This document shows, piece by piece, positions 47,679 to 59,289 of a DNA stretch of 64,000 nt. Numbering within the stretch: position 1 is the stretch's first letter; the number at the start of each line of letters is the position of its first letter. The DNA comes from Rotaria macrura (taxonomy: Eukaryota > Rotifera > Eurotatoria > Philodinida > Philodinidae). The DNA lies in the NCBI GenBank assembly GCA_900239685.1, contig OENT01000338.1:62001-126000 (forward strand). Reading direction: 5' to 3'. Position numbers and translations under genes: made by a program. Below the pieces are notes generated by a model. It had not been told where the DNA came from, ran no database searches, and was given only the letters and a program-made list of their open reading frames with translations.

Positions 47679-49684
47679 TTTCTAGTCATAATATTGTTTG
47701 GTTGGTGGAGTCAGAAGAGAATCATGGAATAAGAATACTAAATTCAATACGACAAAGAACCTCCATCAATGAGAAGTCAGTCAGCAAGAAATTAATATGA
47801 TTCTGGCATGGATACATAAATGCACATGAATGAATCTGCTGTGGCCTCATATATCTAGGTGAAAGCCTATTTTATAGCTTTGAAAGTAATCGAACGAACT
47901 ACATTTCATTCATCGAATATAGTCCTAGTAAGTTGATGATCTTCGCAAAAATGTGAAATTTTCTTGAGATAATGAGCTAAGGACGCAATAAATGATGAAT
48001 TTTAGCAAGAAAATAATAATCATTCAAGCTTCGGATAAATAGAATCGTAATGAAGCATAGCGGTTCGGATTTTTCCATGATGTAATTTTTTTATCTGTTT
48101 TCTAGTCTCATATATGAATTTGAATCGATTGTTATGCTTGTGTGTATCGGTCTGTCAGCTCACCATTCTGAAATCATTTCAAAACCGTTTTAAATCCTTG
48201 ATTTTCTAAGGAAACTGTTTCCAATTAAAATTTGTAGAGTAAAGTAAAACAAAAGAGCAAGGCCCATGAAAAAATAAGGCAAATTAATGAAACGGAAGAG
48301 TTAAAATCTGCTTTCGTAGGAAGGGAAGGGATTCTGTGAGTGGGGAGGGGGAGATATTGCTTGAATAAATACCAAGACTGCTTGTTCTCTTTAAGAAACT
48401 ATTAATTTAATAGGTAATTCACAAAGCTGATTTTTAAAAAATTCAATGAAAAAGTCTCATGTAATATAGATATGAAACCTCAAAATAAAACCATCTATTG
48501 AGTGCCACTATATAATAATTATGAGGCTTTTTAGTAGGACAAGAAATGCATCGCAATTTCTAGCGTCACCGTCAAGAAAAGGAAAACAAGTAAACGTTTA
48601 AGAAGCCTATGGAGGTGATCGTTTTTATTTTCTCGTGTTCAGACGCCTTTCTATTAAGCCAAGCCAGCAGACAGTACTAATCAATCTGTAATCTTCATAA
48701 GTTATTCATAACCACCTGGTCTGCATCAACTTTAGTCTTACCATCGGATTCCTAGTTCTGTCATATGCAATAATTTTCTAACTCTTTTTTGTTCGGTGTA
48801 ACGCCTTATTTAATTTTATCAAATATTCTACTGCTAGTAGATCGACTGATCGTGTTCGGTTTAGTCTTGTCGAATTTTTCAGACCAATACCGCTATGAGT
48901 CGTCAAAAAATGAGGCCGGATCCATCTATTTCTAGCCTCACTATAAACAGAGGTCAAATTAAATTTCGAAGAATGAAATGAATTCAGTCATCCAAAACTT
49001 TGCTGCGTCGTACGTATCATACACTTCTTATGCAATTTTATAAGTAATATTCACTCTAAAAGCATAGATTTTATACTGAACTTGTGCCAAAGCGAAAACT
49101 CCTTTTGCCCCCGTGCGTATCAGCCGCCCTTAAATCGGATTCCAAAATTTCTAACAGATCCAAAAATGTGTTCGCCGGGCTACAGGTTCGGTGCTAAGCC
49201 TATTGCTTTTTAGAGTATAAGAATTTCAATCACTATGCAAGGAAACTTTGTGTAAGTCTAAAATTCAACATAAATATTTAGCAAATAAGCAATTAAATGC
49301 ATAAAGATACATATTGACTTCTCGAGAATTGCCACTGCTTCATTAGTAAATGAAGTCACGAATGACCTCATGCCTTACTCAATGAAGTAATGTGGCGATG
49401 CATGATATGAAAGAATTTGAGACTAATTCTCTTTGTTCTAAGCACATACCTTCAAAGTATAGTAATGATTTGGTCGTTTCTTTCGACATTAAAACAATTG
49501 TATTTGCAGCCTTGACAATACTGATCTCGATCTGGATTCTATACTATCTAGTCGATAGTAGTCAACAATACAAACTTAATTTTCTCTAAGATACTAGGAA
49601 TTCAATTTCACACCCATTTAACATTTATAGATAGGAGTTTAAAAGTGTCAACCGTATGATATTGATGGTAGTCTTGGGAAAAAC
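47679..49684. other. Intergenic, no supported gene
   Basis: The frame at 49392-49589 encodes a 65-residue peptide with one hydrophobic span (TIVFAALTILISIWILYYLV), but it has no start context, splice support or family resemblance. Otherwise empty. Confidence 0.4.
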
Positions 49685-49805
49685 GGCTGCTGTGTTACCA
49701 TTACCGGTAATAAGTAATTACTTATAACGGTATTACTTCTTACTAGTAATGGTAATCATTTTCGACGGTAATAAAAGTGATAAAAGTAATAGTAACGTAC
49801 CAGCC
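49685..49805. repeat. 121-bp TIR element with GGTAATTACC words
   Basis: The left end GGCTGCTGTGTTACCATT pairs with the reversed right end GGCTGGTACGTTACTATT. The interior repeats GGTAAT, AGTAATTACTT and TAATGGTAAT. No target duplication recognised. Confidence 0.55.
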
Positions 49806-49878
49806 TTATTGGTGAAATCGAGTCTTTTTTTTAGCCTACTAATGATTCTAATTCATATCTTAATGTATGAGGCGATCC

Positions 49879-50250
49879 CCAGGTCGACGATTACGGACTT
49901 CGTATACGGCTGTAAACGACCGTATACGCTCGCCACACGACCGTAAACGGTCGTATTTTAGCGTTTTTCATGGTCCAGTATTACGGTCGTATATCGCCAT
50001 ATCGTGTACGGGCAAATACGATTGTATACGGAGAAATACGGTGGAAAACGGAAACNNNNNNNNNNNNNNNNNNNNNNNNNNNNNNGTTTACGGATTTTGT
50101 ATACGAGGACCGTAAACGATCGTTTTTCTCTCCGTATATCGTCGTATTTCCCCGTATACGACACGGAGATATACGATCGTAATACTAGACCATGTATTTT
50201 GCCGTATTCCTCCATGTACGGTCGTTTACGGCCGTGCTTGTTCAACCTGG
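49879..50250. mobile_element. 372-bp TIR element filled with CGTATACGG words (copy B)
   Basis: Ends are CCAGGTCGA and the inverted TCAACCTGG, like copy A at 39621. The interior is an array of CGTATACGG, CGTAAACGGTCGT and GTCGTTTACGG. It contains an assembly gap. Its right border abuts the palindrome starting at 50252. Confidence 0.7.
50056..50085. other. Assembly gap of 30 N
   Basis: Thirty undetermined bases in the centre of a near-palindromic array. Frames crossing it are artefacts. Confidence 1.
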
Positions 50251-50251
50251 A

Positions 50252-50781
50252 GAAATGTTGGCCTGAGTAGTTTCGCTTGATCCACAGGCGACGCGAGGTT
50301 GAAATATATTGTTCTGATTCAGTTGGATTATGCTTATTTCACTCTTTGAGAAAGTAAGCGCTGATGGAGTGTGAGAGATCATGTCAACTAGTAGCTCTCT
50401 GATATACTAATCTTTGATAATTTAAAATGCGGTGTAAATTTATACATGAAGAATTTCAAATAAGTTTTTTTAGAGATACTGAGCAACAATGCAAAGTCTT
50501 CCGATACTAGATTTGTATTGTTTTCTCTCAGATATTTCAGAAAAATAGTTCAGTATCTCTAAAAAAAACTTATTTGAAATTCTTCATGTATAAATTTACA
50601 CCGCATTTTAAATTATCAAAGATTGGTATATCAGAGAGCTACTAGTTGACATGAACTCTCGCACTCCATCAGCGCTTATTTTCTCAAAGAGTGAAATGAG
50701 CATAATCCAACTGAATCAAAACAATATATTTCAATCTCGCGTCGCCTGTGGATCAAGCGAAACGACTCAGGCCAACATTTC
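50252..50781. repeat. 530-bp palindrome (arms about 232 bp)
   Basis: Left arm 50252-50483 pairs with right arm 50549-50781 around a 65-bp loop. Outer ends GAAATGTTGGCC and GGCCAACATTTC match; inner ends are AGAGATACTGA and its complement. Scattered differences show it is not brand new. Frames at 50651-50978 lie partly in it and are not genes. Just beyond the right arm (50811-50925) several ATCCGAT/GGAATCC words suggest a fragment of the copy C family. Confidence 0.85.
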
Positions 50782-51376
50782 GTCTCATCACAAGTCAAGA
50801 ATCCGTCATCAGATTCTATTGGATGCGTCTCAATCCGATGAAATATGATTGTTGGATCCGACAGGAATCATTTGTCGGAATCCAGTTGGTTACCACTGTC
50901 TCCTGGATCGAATTCCTCGGATATTGTTTTGAAGCAGCTATCAAATATGTCTTAAAATTTTGTAAATATTGTGTGTAATTGTACTTATTTTCTTGTACTT
51001 CAAAACAAAACTGTCTGTTTCAATTGAGTCTTCAAAGAAGTTTGTTCTATATGAGAGTAAATTAAGCTAAATTTCTGTTCAGTGACAAGCAATTATCAAA
51101 ATGAGCAAATTTATTGTGCAATGAAAGGACTGGTCATAGTCACTCCTTCTCATACCGATCTAAGCCACGCTCTAGTCATACTCTAAAAACGATTTAACTC
51201 TGCCAAATAAATCAGAATCATCCAAGCCGCTATCCAAGAGCCCAGCTACATCGATTCTTTCGACTGTTAAAATTTCGGTTACAATACTAATACAAACTTT
51301 GCAATGCAAAGTACTCGATGAGGGAACGGCGAGACTCCAGAACTCCAGCGTACTCCTTGCACTCTCAGGCTTTAAG

Positions 51377-51650
51377 ATAACTATGCTTCAACAAGTTGTA
51401 CATATTTCAAGCCTACTACCCCCCCCCCCCGTGTTTCGATATATTAGTCAGAGTAAAGCCAGAACAAGTCCATCGCACAATAAAGCCAAAATACTCTGTT
51501 TTATTTCATTGACTTCCAATTCTGGAGTACGATGAAGTCTTTTTACTTTATTGTCAGATGGACTTGTGCTGAACTGTACTTCTACTAATATGCCGTAGCA
51601 CAGGTGGGTAGTAGGCTTGCAATATGTACAACTTGTTGAAGCATAGTTAT
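51377..51650. repeat. Imperfect hairpin with a 12-base C tract
   Basis: ATAACTATGCTTCAACAAGT at 51377 pairs with its complement ending at 51650. An inner pair at 51463-51485 and 51547-51572 (ACAAGTCCATC..ACAATAAAG) continues the hairpin to a loop near 51515. The left arm contains 12 C at 51419-51430, with no matching G run on the right. Confidence 0.75.
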
Positions 51651-51723
51651 TATACAAAACAAGCGCGAAATAAAATGTCAAATATGCATATGTTCATCAA
51701 GTGTTGTTTCTGGTCTCTAGTCG

Positions 51724-51868
51724 AACATCTTTTAAGCAAGATCTTATCATGATCTTGAAAAAATAACTTGCAGGTGCATATCTTGGTTTTATTAGATAAA
51801 TCCGGGCACAAGATCCTGGCAAGAGTTTTTCAAAGATTCTGACCAGCCAAGATCTTGTAAAAGGTGTT
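51724..51868. repeat. 145-bp TIR element with CAAGATCTTG words
   Basis: The left AACATCTTTTAAGCAAGATC pairs with the reversed right AACACCTTTTACAAGATC. The interior repeats AAGATCTT, CATGATCTTG and CAAGATCC. TCTAGT occurs just outside both ends and could be part of a target duplication. Confidence 0.6.
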
Positions 51869-51968
51869 GTCTAGTACTATGTTCTGACAAAATCGCGAGT
51901 AAAAGAGAAACCGACATCATTAGCGTATCTTCATGTTTACTAGTCATTCATCGTTTTTTATGCATATA

Positions 51969-52459
51969 CACTCTAAAAAAAATAAGTACTTTCCTGAACC
52001 TTCTAAAAACGTTCGGTAGATTTAAAATAGCATCCAAATGACCAGAAATGCTTAAAAAACGATTGTTCAGTTCTACGAAACCTTTAGAGGTTCTTCCCGT
52101 TTGCCCGCGAGCCGTACCGTCTTCTATGAAATCTTTTTTTAAGTTTCGTAGAGCGAAAAAAGGTTCCGAAAGAAAATGCGAAACCTTTAGAGTTTCGTAG
52201 AAAAAAACTGCGAAACCACCGAGGATTAAGAAGAAACTCTAACCATTTCTAATTTTCTTTCGAAACCTTTTTTCGCTCTACGAAACTTAAAAATAGATTT
52301 CATAGAAGAGGGTTCGGCTCGCGGGCAAACGGGAAGAACTCTAAAGGTTTCGTAGAACTGAAAAATCGTTTTTTAAGCATTTCTGATCATTTGGATGCTA
52401 TTTTTAATCTACCGAACCTTTTTAGGGGGTTCATAAAAGTACTTACTTTTTTTATAGTG
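51969..52459. mobile_element. 491-bp palindromic MITE, TA target (mariner/Stowaway-like)
   Basis: The left end CACTCTAAAAAAAATAAGTA pairs with the right end TACTTACTTTTTTTATAGTG, with TA at 51967-51968 and 52460-52461. The two halves pair along nearly all their length, through GGTTCGGTAGATT-like, CGAAACCTTTAGAG and CCCGTTTGCCCGCGAGCC stretches. CGAAACCTTT/GTTTCGTAGA words recur. TA duplication and CACT(R)TAAAAAA-type ends fit Tc1/mariner-derived MITEs. No coding capacity. Confidence 0.88.
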
Positions 52460-52461
52460 TA

Positions 52462-55400
52462 CCTCCCTCCATATAATCCTATCTCCTGCAAAAACCTAAA
52501 AATATGGTCTTGATGCAATCTTTCGGACACCCTTCCTTCCTCTAAATCTGATTAAGTAATGCTTGAACGGTCCAGCTTCGATATGAAAGGTATAACAATT
52601 AGTACCACATGAAATTTCTTAATTAAGATGATTAATCTCTCAAGCACCATTCTTTCAAGTGCCATATGAGAAAACAAGGATTGATTATTCACAGTTCCTT
52701 AAGAAATACGTCTTCGACGAATTGTTTAATGAATCTGGAGGCCAAAATGTGTGACCGGTTTCTCAATACTAGAGAACATGAAAAGTTTCTTTCAATCGGA
52801 AAAATTTCTACGGATCATTTACAAATAATTGTTGATTATAATAAGCTTTACGATTAGATGAAACTATTAATTGCAAGATCATAATTTATATTCACAATAA
52901 CCGAATTTGAAATGAATCTGGTCACCAGTTCTTTTGGAAAAACATTTTTCATGAAACTCGGCTCTTGACATACTTCTTGATAAAGGACCGGATCAACTAA
53001 AGTCAACATTCTCACGCGTATAACTATGTTCTCTGTTTAAAAAGTCCGTAAACTAAAATGTCTCCAAATCAAGAGTCCCTATTTGGCCACCAAATTTGTC
53101 TTAATTATTGAACTGTCCACAGCTGTGAATATGTGTGTAAAGGTGATTTAGGATACCACAATTTGTGGCGAATCGGAACCTACCATGTGAACTATTGACA
53201 AATTCGAAAATCCCTAAATAAAATAATTCCTAAATAAAAAATCCATATTTGATGACCAGGAAAATGATCTTGTCTAATTATCCATAAATATGAATTCGAT
53301 TTGGGGAGTAATTTAGGGAATCACACTTTGTGGAAAAGGGGACTCTACCCTTTGCATAGGTTAACAGTTTGTCCAATAAAGTAGATTGACAACCTTCGAC
53401 ATTTGAATTATCGTATAATATCAACTGTAAAATGTGTAGCTCGACCGAGCTAATGAATGCCTATATTTTCAGCTGTATGAGATCACTGGTTTCTTCAAAA
53501 CTACCAGGTTGGGGGAAGCATAAAAATGCTTACAGATTGAAATTTATCTATCTGGTCGATTTCAGCTGCTGAAAAATCAACTTTCACGTCTCTGATCATA
53601 TTCTTACTGAATCTGCTTCTATTGTTGAGTGACATCATTGTGGCGCTATAAAAATAATTGCGATGTTCGATAACGTTTTTTTTTAAGAATCGTGTGACCT
53701 TTCAGTAATGAAAGAAGAAAAGTAACTAAGTGTCTATAATAAAACTTGACCGTTAATTTCAATGCATAATAAATGCCCAATTATTTGTATGAAACAAAGC
53801 TGCAATCGTATGGACAGATACTATAACATACGATCTAAAATTCTAATCAATGGAAAATCTATGAAGAAAATTGAACTCTGTGTCATTCATGGAGAAAAAT
53901 TGAGTACAGGCCAGAATTCTATAAATTAGTTCCTTTTGTTGCGCATGGCGAGCCTAGTCGTTTTTTAGATCAAAACGTTTAAGAGACGTAAAGTATAGTA
54001 AGAAAACTCGACCTCTCGTCGCAAACAAGGGTGCAGCGAAAGACTTTTAAGAGCGTAAAAACGACAAAGAACCTCGTAAAACAGCTCCGTTATCCGTCGT
54101 CACAGAAAACTTTGACGATTTCTGTGTATTACTATGACGTTTTTTCAGTATAGAAAACGGTCCGTAAAACGTTATCGTGGATTACGATGAAATCCAACAA
54201 AAATCAAGACAGTGACTCACCGTTCTAGAGTCGTTTCAGGCGTTATTTCCGATGGTCGCAATGATTACCATGGGTAATGTTTTATTCGGTACGATTCTCC
54301 GCCATCTTGGTTTGAATGTCCTCTACTGGTGATTTCATATCATTTAATGACGAATTTTAAGAAAATATTGATTTTTATGATTCTGAATATACATATTACA
54401 TGAAAATCAATATTTTATCTGGATTTCAGTACAAGTAAACTGACCATTATTATTACTTTTCGTCAATGCTGACATCGAAATTAACGCTTTTCTGACGAAG
54501 GTTAACATTTTGACTGATCAATAATATTGCCTGGCAGTGAGTATTTATTAAGATGAAAGTGTTTCTAGCTTTCGTGGCCAAATCTAAAACCTAGTTCTTT
54601 AAGATGATTGATGGTGAAATCATTGTGAAGAAAAGCCGATATGATTTCTTTTCTTCTTTAAACTATTAATTAAACTTATTTGATAGTTTTTCACTTTTTT
54701 CATTCAACTAATCAGTCAATAAAAATCTGTACTTACATAAGCTTTCTATAAGCACCCAAATACAAATATTTGTACCACAACGGAGCCATCTCTAAAATAC
54801 GAGTGCAACATTTTACTTCAGGTAAGAAAATAGTTATGCAATGCAATTTATGCTTATATCTACGTAAGAAAATGATGTCACGCATGAATGTGTCTCATTA
54901 AAGAGAAGAGCTATTGACAATCTTGAAACACAATACGATGCATAAATCGAATGCAATGGGTGCAATGCATTGAAACGCGTTATTTAAAGCATTCATTTAT
55001 TATATAAAATTGATCATAATGATTCAACGTTACTATCATTTCATCATTTGTGATGGTCTTATTTTAGAAATACCTATCACAATGATACATCAAAGTGATG
55101 ACAAGATATGTCCTTCGTCTTTCAAATGTAAATTCTACACATACATTAATTGCTTAGTATATATCAAAGCCATTAAAAAAAGATATTCATCAGCAATGTT
55201 TCTCACCACTTCATCTACTCGTGAAGCATGGTTCACAGAAAGCCATGAGTATCAATGTCAAATTGGATAGTGAATTCACTTAACTAAAAATTAAACGTAA
55301 GACTTTTCCAAGTAAACCAATAAGAAATTAAAGATTTCTAAATTAATACGAGCATTGAAAAAACGATCATGCTGATAAAGAAAATTGGTTTCTTACTCCT

Positions 55401-55886
55401 GAAATTATTAATTGAAGAAAGAAATTTCAATGTCTACCTTAGAAGATGTCATTGCGTACAAAAAGCTATGAGTACAGAAAATGTCGATTAGTTTTCATGC
55501 TTGTATTAAACTCAAGTGAAGAAAAGTGAGAAACACACAAGAGTTATTCATTTTTTTATGTTACATCTTTACAAGGATCTATTCCTGTAAGAGTCACATG
55601 CTTTTTTCTTATCAAGCAAGCCTGCTGATGAATTGACGATAGAGTATGACGTAAGTCGGTAAAAATAACTATTCCGTCGCTTGTGCTTGTTAACAATTAC
55701 CATAGGTATTCGATGTTGAAGAATTGAAAACGATCATTTAATAGAACAGAATTAGAATATCACTGAAGAAACTATTTTTTGACTTCATACTTAAACAACA
55801 TTTAGCGATTATAAGAGAGCAGTAGGAGATAATGAAAAAAGATATAATTACTTTGAAAAATGAACACTTCTTTTTTTTTTTGAAAG
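52462..55886. other. 3.4-kb gene-free stretch
   Basis: No supported gene. A patch at about 53950-54200 is rich in CGTAAAACG, GTCGTCAC and AAAACGTTT words but I found no matching ends. Frames at 52666-52857 and 55010-55270 lack motifs. Confidence 0.4.
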
Positions 55887-55888
55887 TA

Positions 55889-57194
55889 CAGGGTGCCGCA
55901 AAAGTCATCTATCAAGAAGAAAATTGAATATCTCAGCCATTTTTTAAAGAAACCCATGAAATCTTTTTTTGTTTGAAAGAGAAATGTTCCAAGTATAGTT
56001 TACATTTCAGATTTAACAAATGTCATATTCTTTGGAGATCAAAATCCAGATCGTTCTCCTAATGGCATAATTTGAATCGCCAATAATGGTGATTCGTGAA
56101 TTACGACAACGAGAATTAACAGAGATCCCGGAGCGGCATACTATTACATCTATCTATCAAAAGTTTCTTGAAACTGGTTCAGTTGAAGACCGCATCCGTT
56201 CTGGAAGATCATCAACAATTACAGATGACATTGTCAATGAGGTGGAAGAGGCTTTGAGCAAAGAACCGCAAACCAGTGTAAGGAAAATTGGTCGAGAAAT
56301 GAACATTTCAAAGGATGAAGCACATCGTATTATGCGTGATATTGATGGATTTAAGGCATATATGATGCACTGTACTCAACAGTTATATGATGAAGATATG
56401 CATTTACGTGTAGAAATGTCAGAGCTTTTGATACCCATTCTTGAAAATCCAGAAAATGAAGCTAATGTTTTCTTTTCGGATGAATCAAGTTTTTATGTTT
56501 CTGGGATGGTGAACAAGCACAATTGTCGTATTTGGGCTGCAAGCAATCCATTTACTACTGTCGAGGCTGTAATGAACTCGCCCAAGATCAATGTATGGTG
56601 TGCAATGTCAAGCAAGCAGATAATGGGTCCTTATTTTTTTGAAGAAGACACAATCAATGAAAAAAACTATTTGAATATGCTAAAAAATTATTTTTATCCA
56701 ATTCTACAAAAGAAAAGGCTGCATAAAAGATCATTTTTCAACAAGATGGCGCTCCAGCGCATTTTTCAAAAGGAGTTCGTGCATGGTTAGATGAGAATTT
56801 CAATGATAAATGGATTGGTAGAGGTGGACCAATTTTTTGGGCGTCGCGATCTCTAGATCTAACTCCTCTTGACTTCTATCTCTGGGGTTATATCAAATCA
56901 AACGTGTACAAAACGCAGGTTGAAGGTATTCATGAATTGAAGGACAGAATCGAAAAAGAAATCAAAACTATAAAAAAACGAACATTACAAAGTGTTTTTA
57001 ATGATATTTTGAAAAGACTTAAATTTTGTATTCATGTTAATGGTAACACCTTTGAACAGTTCTTGTAAGACTCGTTTATGTCAAATCAAACTTAGAACAT
57101 TTCTCTTTCGAACAAAACACGATTTTATGGGTTTCTTTAAAAAATGGCTGAGATATTCAATTTTCTTTTAGGTAGATGACTTTTGCGCACCCTG
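55889..57194 (+). mobile_element. 1306-bp mariner-type element with long TIRs
   Basis: Terminal inverted repeats of roughly 110 bp begin CAGGGTGCCGCAAAAGTCAT on the left and, reversed, CAGGGTGCGCAAAAGTCATC on the right. They share AATTGAATATCTCAGCCATT and AAAGAGAAATGTTC. TA lies at 55887-55888 and 57195-57196, the mariner target duplication. The transposase inside is broken, so this copy is not autonomous, but the termini look well preserved. Confidence 0.93.
56086..57068 (+). pseudogene. Frameshifted mariner-family transposase (DD41D spacing)
   Basis: The first frame runs from ATG 56086 to 56790. Homology then continues in another frame to a stop at 57066-57068, with the shift near 56730-56745 by a T5 run. 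Helix-turn-helix residues are visible (ITSIYQKFLETGSVEDRIRS and PQTSVRKIGREMNISK). The first catalytic Asp is in FFSDESSFYVSG (residue 132), the second in FQQDGAPAHF, the third in LTPLDFYLWG. Forty-one residues separate the last two, against 34 in classical mariner. This fits the DD41D branch common in arthropods. The N terminus begins later than in relatives (the first DNA-binding helices are absent), a second sign of decay. Confidence 0.9.
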
Positions 57195-57196
57195 TA

Positions 57197-58845
57197 TAAT
57201 TTGTTTGAATTATATATCGCTTTAAACACACAAATAGAACAGCGCCATCTATATTGATACAGACATAACAAGAGAGAAAAACACGAATTCATGCATTGCA
57301 AGTGCCGATGTATGTTTTTTATGGTCAAGATGACAGTTGAGCTTCATCTTATCCTATTCTTTGATACTAATTCACTTAAAAAAATGCAAAAACTTCCAAT
57401 TTTTCAGATACCCATCATCGTCTTCTTCATTTCTTGTTCTTCAACTCATTACTGACCATCTAAGCATCAGATGTATTTGTTACATATCTCAGCTACTTAT
57501 ATAAGTATAAAGCGAACATTAAACTAGATCTATTAATGTTTGAAAATATCTTCAACTGCTGTTGCTCGAAAACTAATTTCTTAACAAAAAAAAGCTAATT
57601 CATGCTAGTATAGTTCAATAATATTAAATGAGTTACTTTCTCTGAGTGAAAAATTCACTTGGTTTCGAACAGATACATCATCCACACTAATGTTTCAATT
57701 TAAAACTCAAGTGCGAGTTTTGCTTAAAAACAATTGCACACAATATTGGTGAAGCACTCCACTAATATGAACTGAGTCACATGTGTGGAGGTAATTACTA
57801 ACAAATTACCTATTTAAAAACTAGCAATGAACTCCGAATAGCTATTATGGAGAAAAACTAGCTGAATTAAATTACAAATTTTGGATTTCGTTATGATTCA
57901 CTTTCGGTCGGCTAGAAAGTTAGAAAATTGTATTGGAACCCTATTCACATTATATGCTTTTGAGCAAAGAGGCGCTATAGATTTAAATATTTAAGTCGCT
58001 CGTTCACAATTATGTGATGACTTAAATATGTTAGTAATTTGAAGCACATATTCGATACGCGATGAGGAAGAAGGTTGTTCTCCATCTATAATTGTGTTGA
58101 AGGAAAAATTGCGACTCAGGCAAAAATAAGATTTTCCTGAATTCAAATTTTGCCTGAAACTCATGTATAAATGGAAAATAACAGAACGAGTGTACGGCCA
58201 TGTTATCGCATAGTAAAAACTAATTACACAAGTTTATCATTTAAAATAGGCAATATATGTACAATAGGAAGAATAAGAAACAACCGATAATTATGTCATA
58301 TTCTCACTACTAAAGAGTGCTTAAATGTATTTTCACAATTTGTGAATTATTTCCATATAAAGTTACTCAATACAAAATTTTCTTTTCACAGTTATTCTGC
58401 AAAAGTAAATTCTGTCAAAAGGGTTCTCATTCTTTATACATTGTGTAGTTACAAATTTTTGTAGCTGTTAAAATGATTTGAGATATGCTGTTGAATTTTA
58501 TCGAACAGTAAGATTTTAATTTCTGGAGCCTCTTAATGATGATGTATGAAACGATAGTTGAAATTCAATTAGCTGAAGTATTCAATACGTCAATTTTCCT
58601 TTTTCTTCCATGAGCTCAATACTATAGAACGAATAGCAGAAGTTTAAGGAGCCATTTTAATCTCAGAAGATAGTGACACACGTACTTTCAGGAATGAGCT
58701 CACTTTTGAACTTGCATGGATCAAATACGGTGATATCAATAAGGTTGTCACATGACAACGAGGATTTATGATTATTGAGCAGGTGAACTCTACAGTTTTC
58801 AAAGTACACGCCATCCTGAAAATTTTTATAATCAAAAACTGCCAC
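57197..58845. other. Intergenic, nothing recognised
   Basis: AT-rich, no supported gene or repeat. Confidence 0.4.
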
Positions 58846-59186
58846 TCCAGGTGGATGAATCCAATATCGGATGCTATTAGCCGACGCTATCCTATTCGAA
58901 TCAGGGAAACGAAAATACAGACGGATTCGATGGAGGAAACCTATTTTGTTAATTGAGTAATAATTAGTACCCGGGGACATCCCTAGAAGTGGATCAAAAT
59001 TCTACATCAGATTCCGACAGAACTTACAGTATAGAATCTGATAGGCATCCAACAGTAAGGCTCAGAGAGTCATAACGTTTCCTGAAGTCCAATTTGGTTA
59101 CGTCGGTTCAATAGAAATCCTATACACTCATATCAGATTTCGAAAAGAATTTGATCGGTTTCGATTATCTGAAAGAATCTTCTGGG
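58846..59186. mobile_element. About 340-bp diverged relative of copy C
   Basis: It begins CTCCAGGTGGATGAATCC and ends near TCTTCTGGGAC (reversed GTCCCAGAAGA). Order and spacing of internal blocks follow 47359-47678: GAATCC.ATA.CGGAT, then GGATTCGATGGAGGAAACCT with TATTTT. GATTCCGA and CGAAAAGAATTTGATCGG words recur. Borders are approximate. Confidence 0.5.
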
Positions 59187-59289
59187 ACATCTCATACACA
59201 CAAAAAAATCTATGTCGTGAAAAAGACTCGACTATCCGAAATTTCCTTGCACTCAAAAATTGACTCTTGATTGATTATCATAAAAAAAA

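Noticed and set aside
49392..49589. Small membrane protein
   Set aside because: One hydrophobic stretch in AT-rich DNA is expected by chance, with no other support.
49867..50270. Coding frames rich in Arg and Tyr at 50 kb
   Set aside because: Products of the CGTATACGG array and of the N gap.
53950..54300. A CGTAAAACG-word TIR element
   Set aside because: The words recur, but I could not find matching ends or a duplication.
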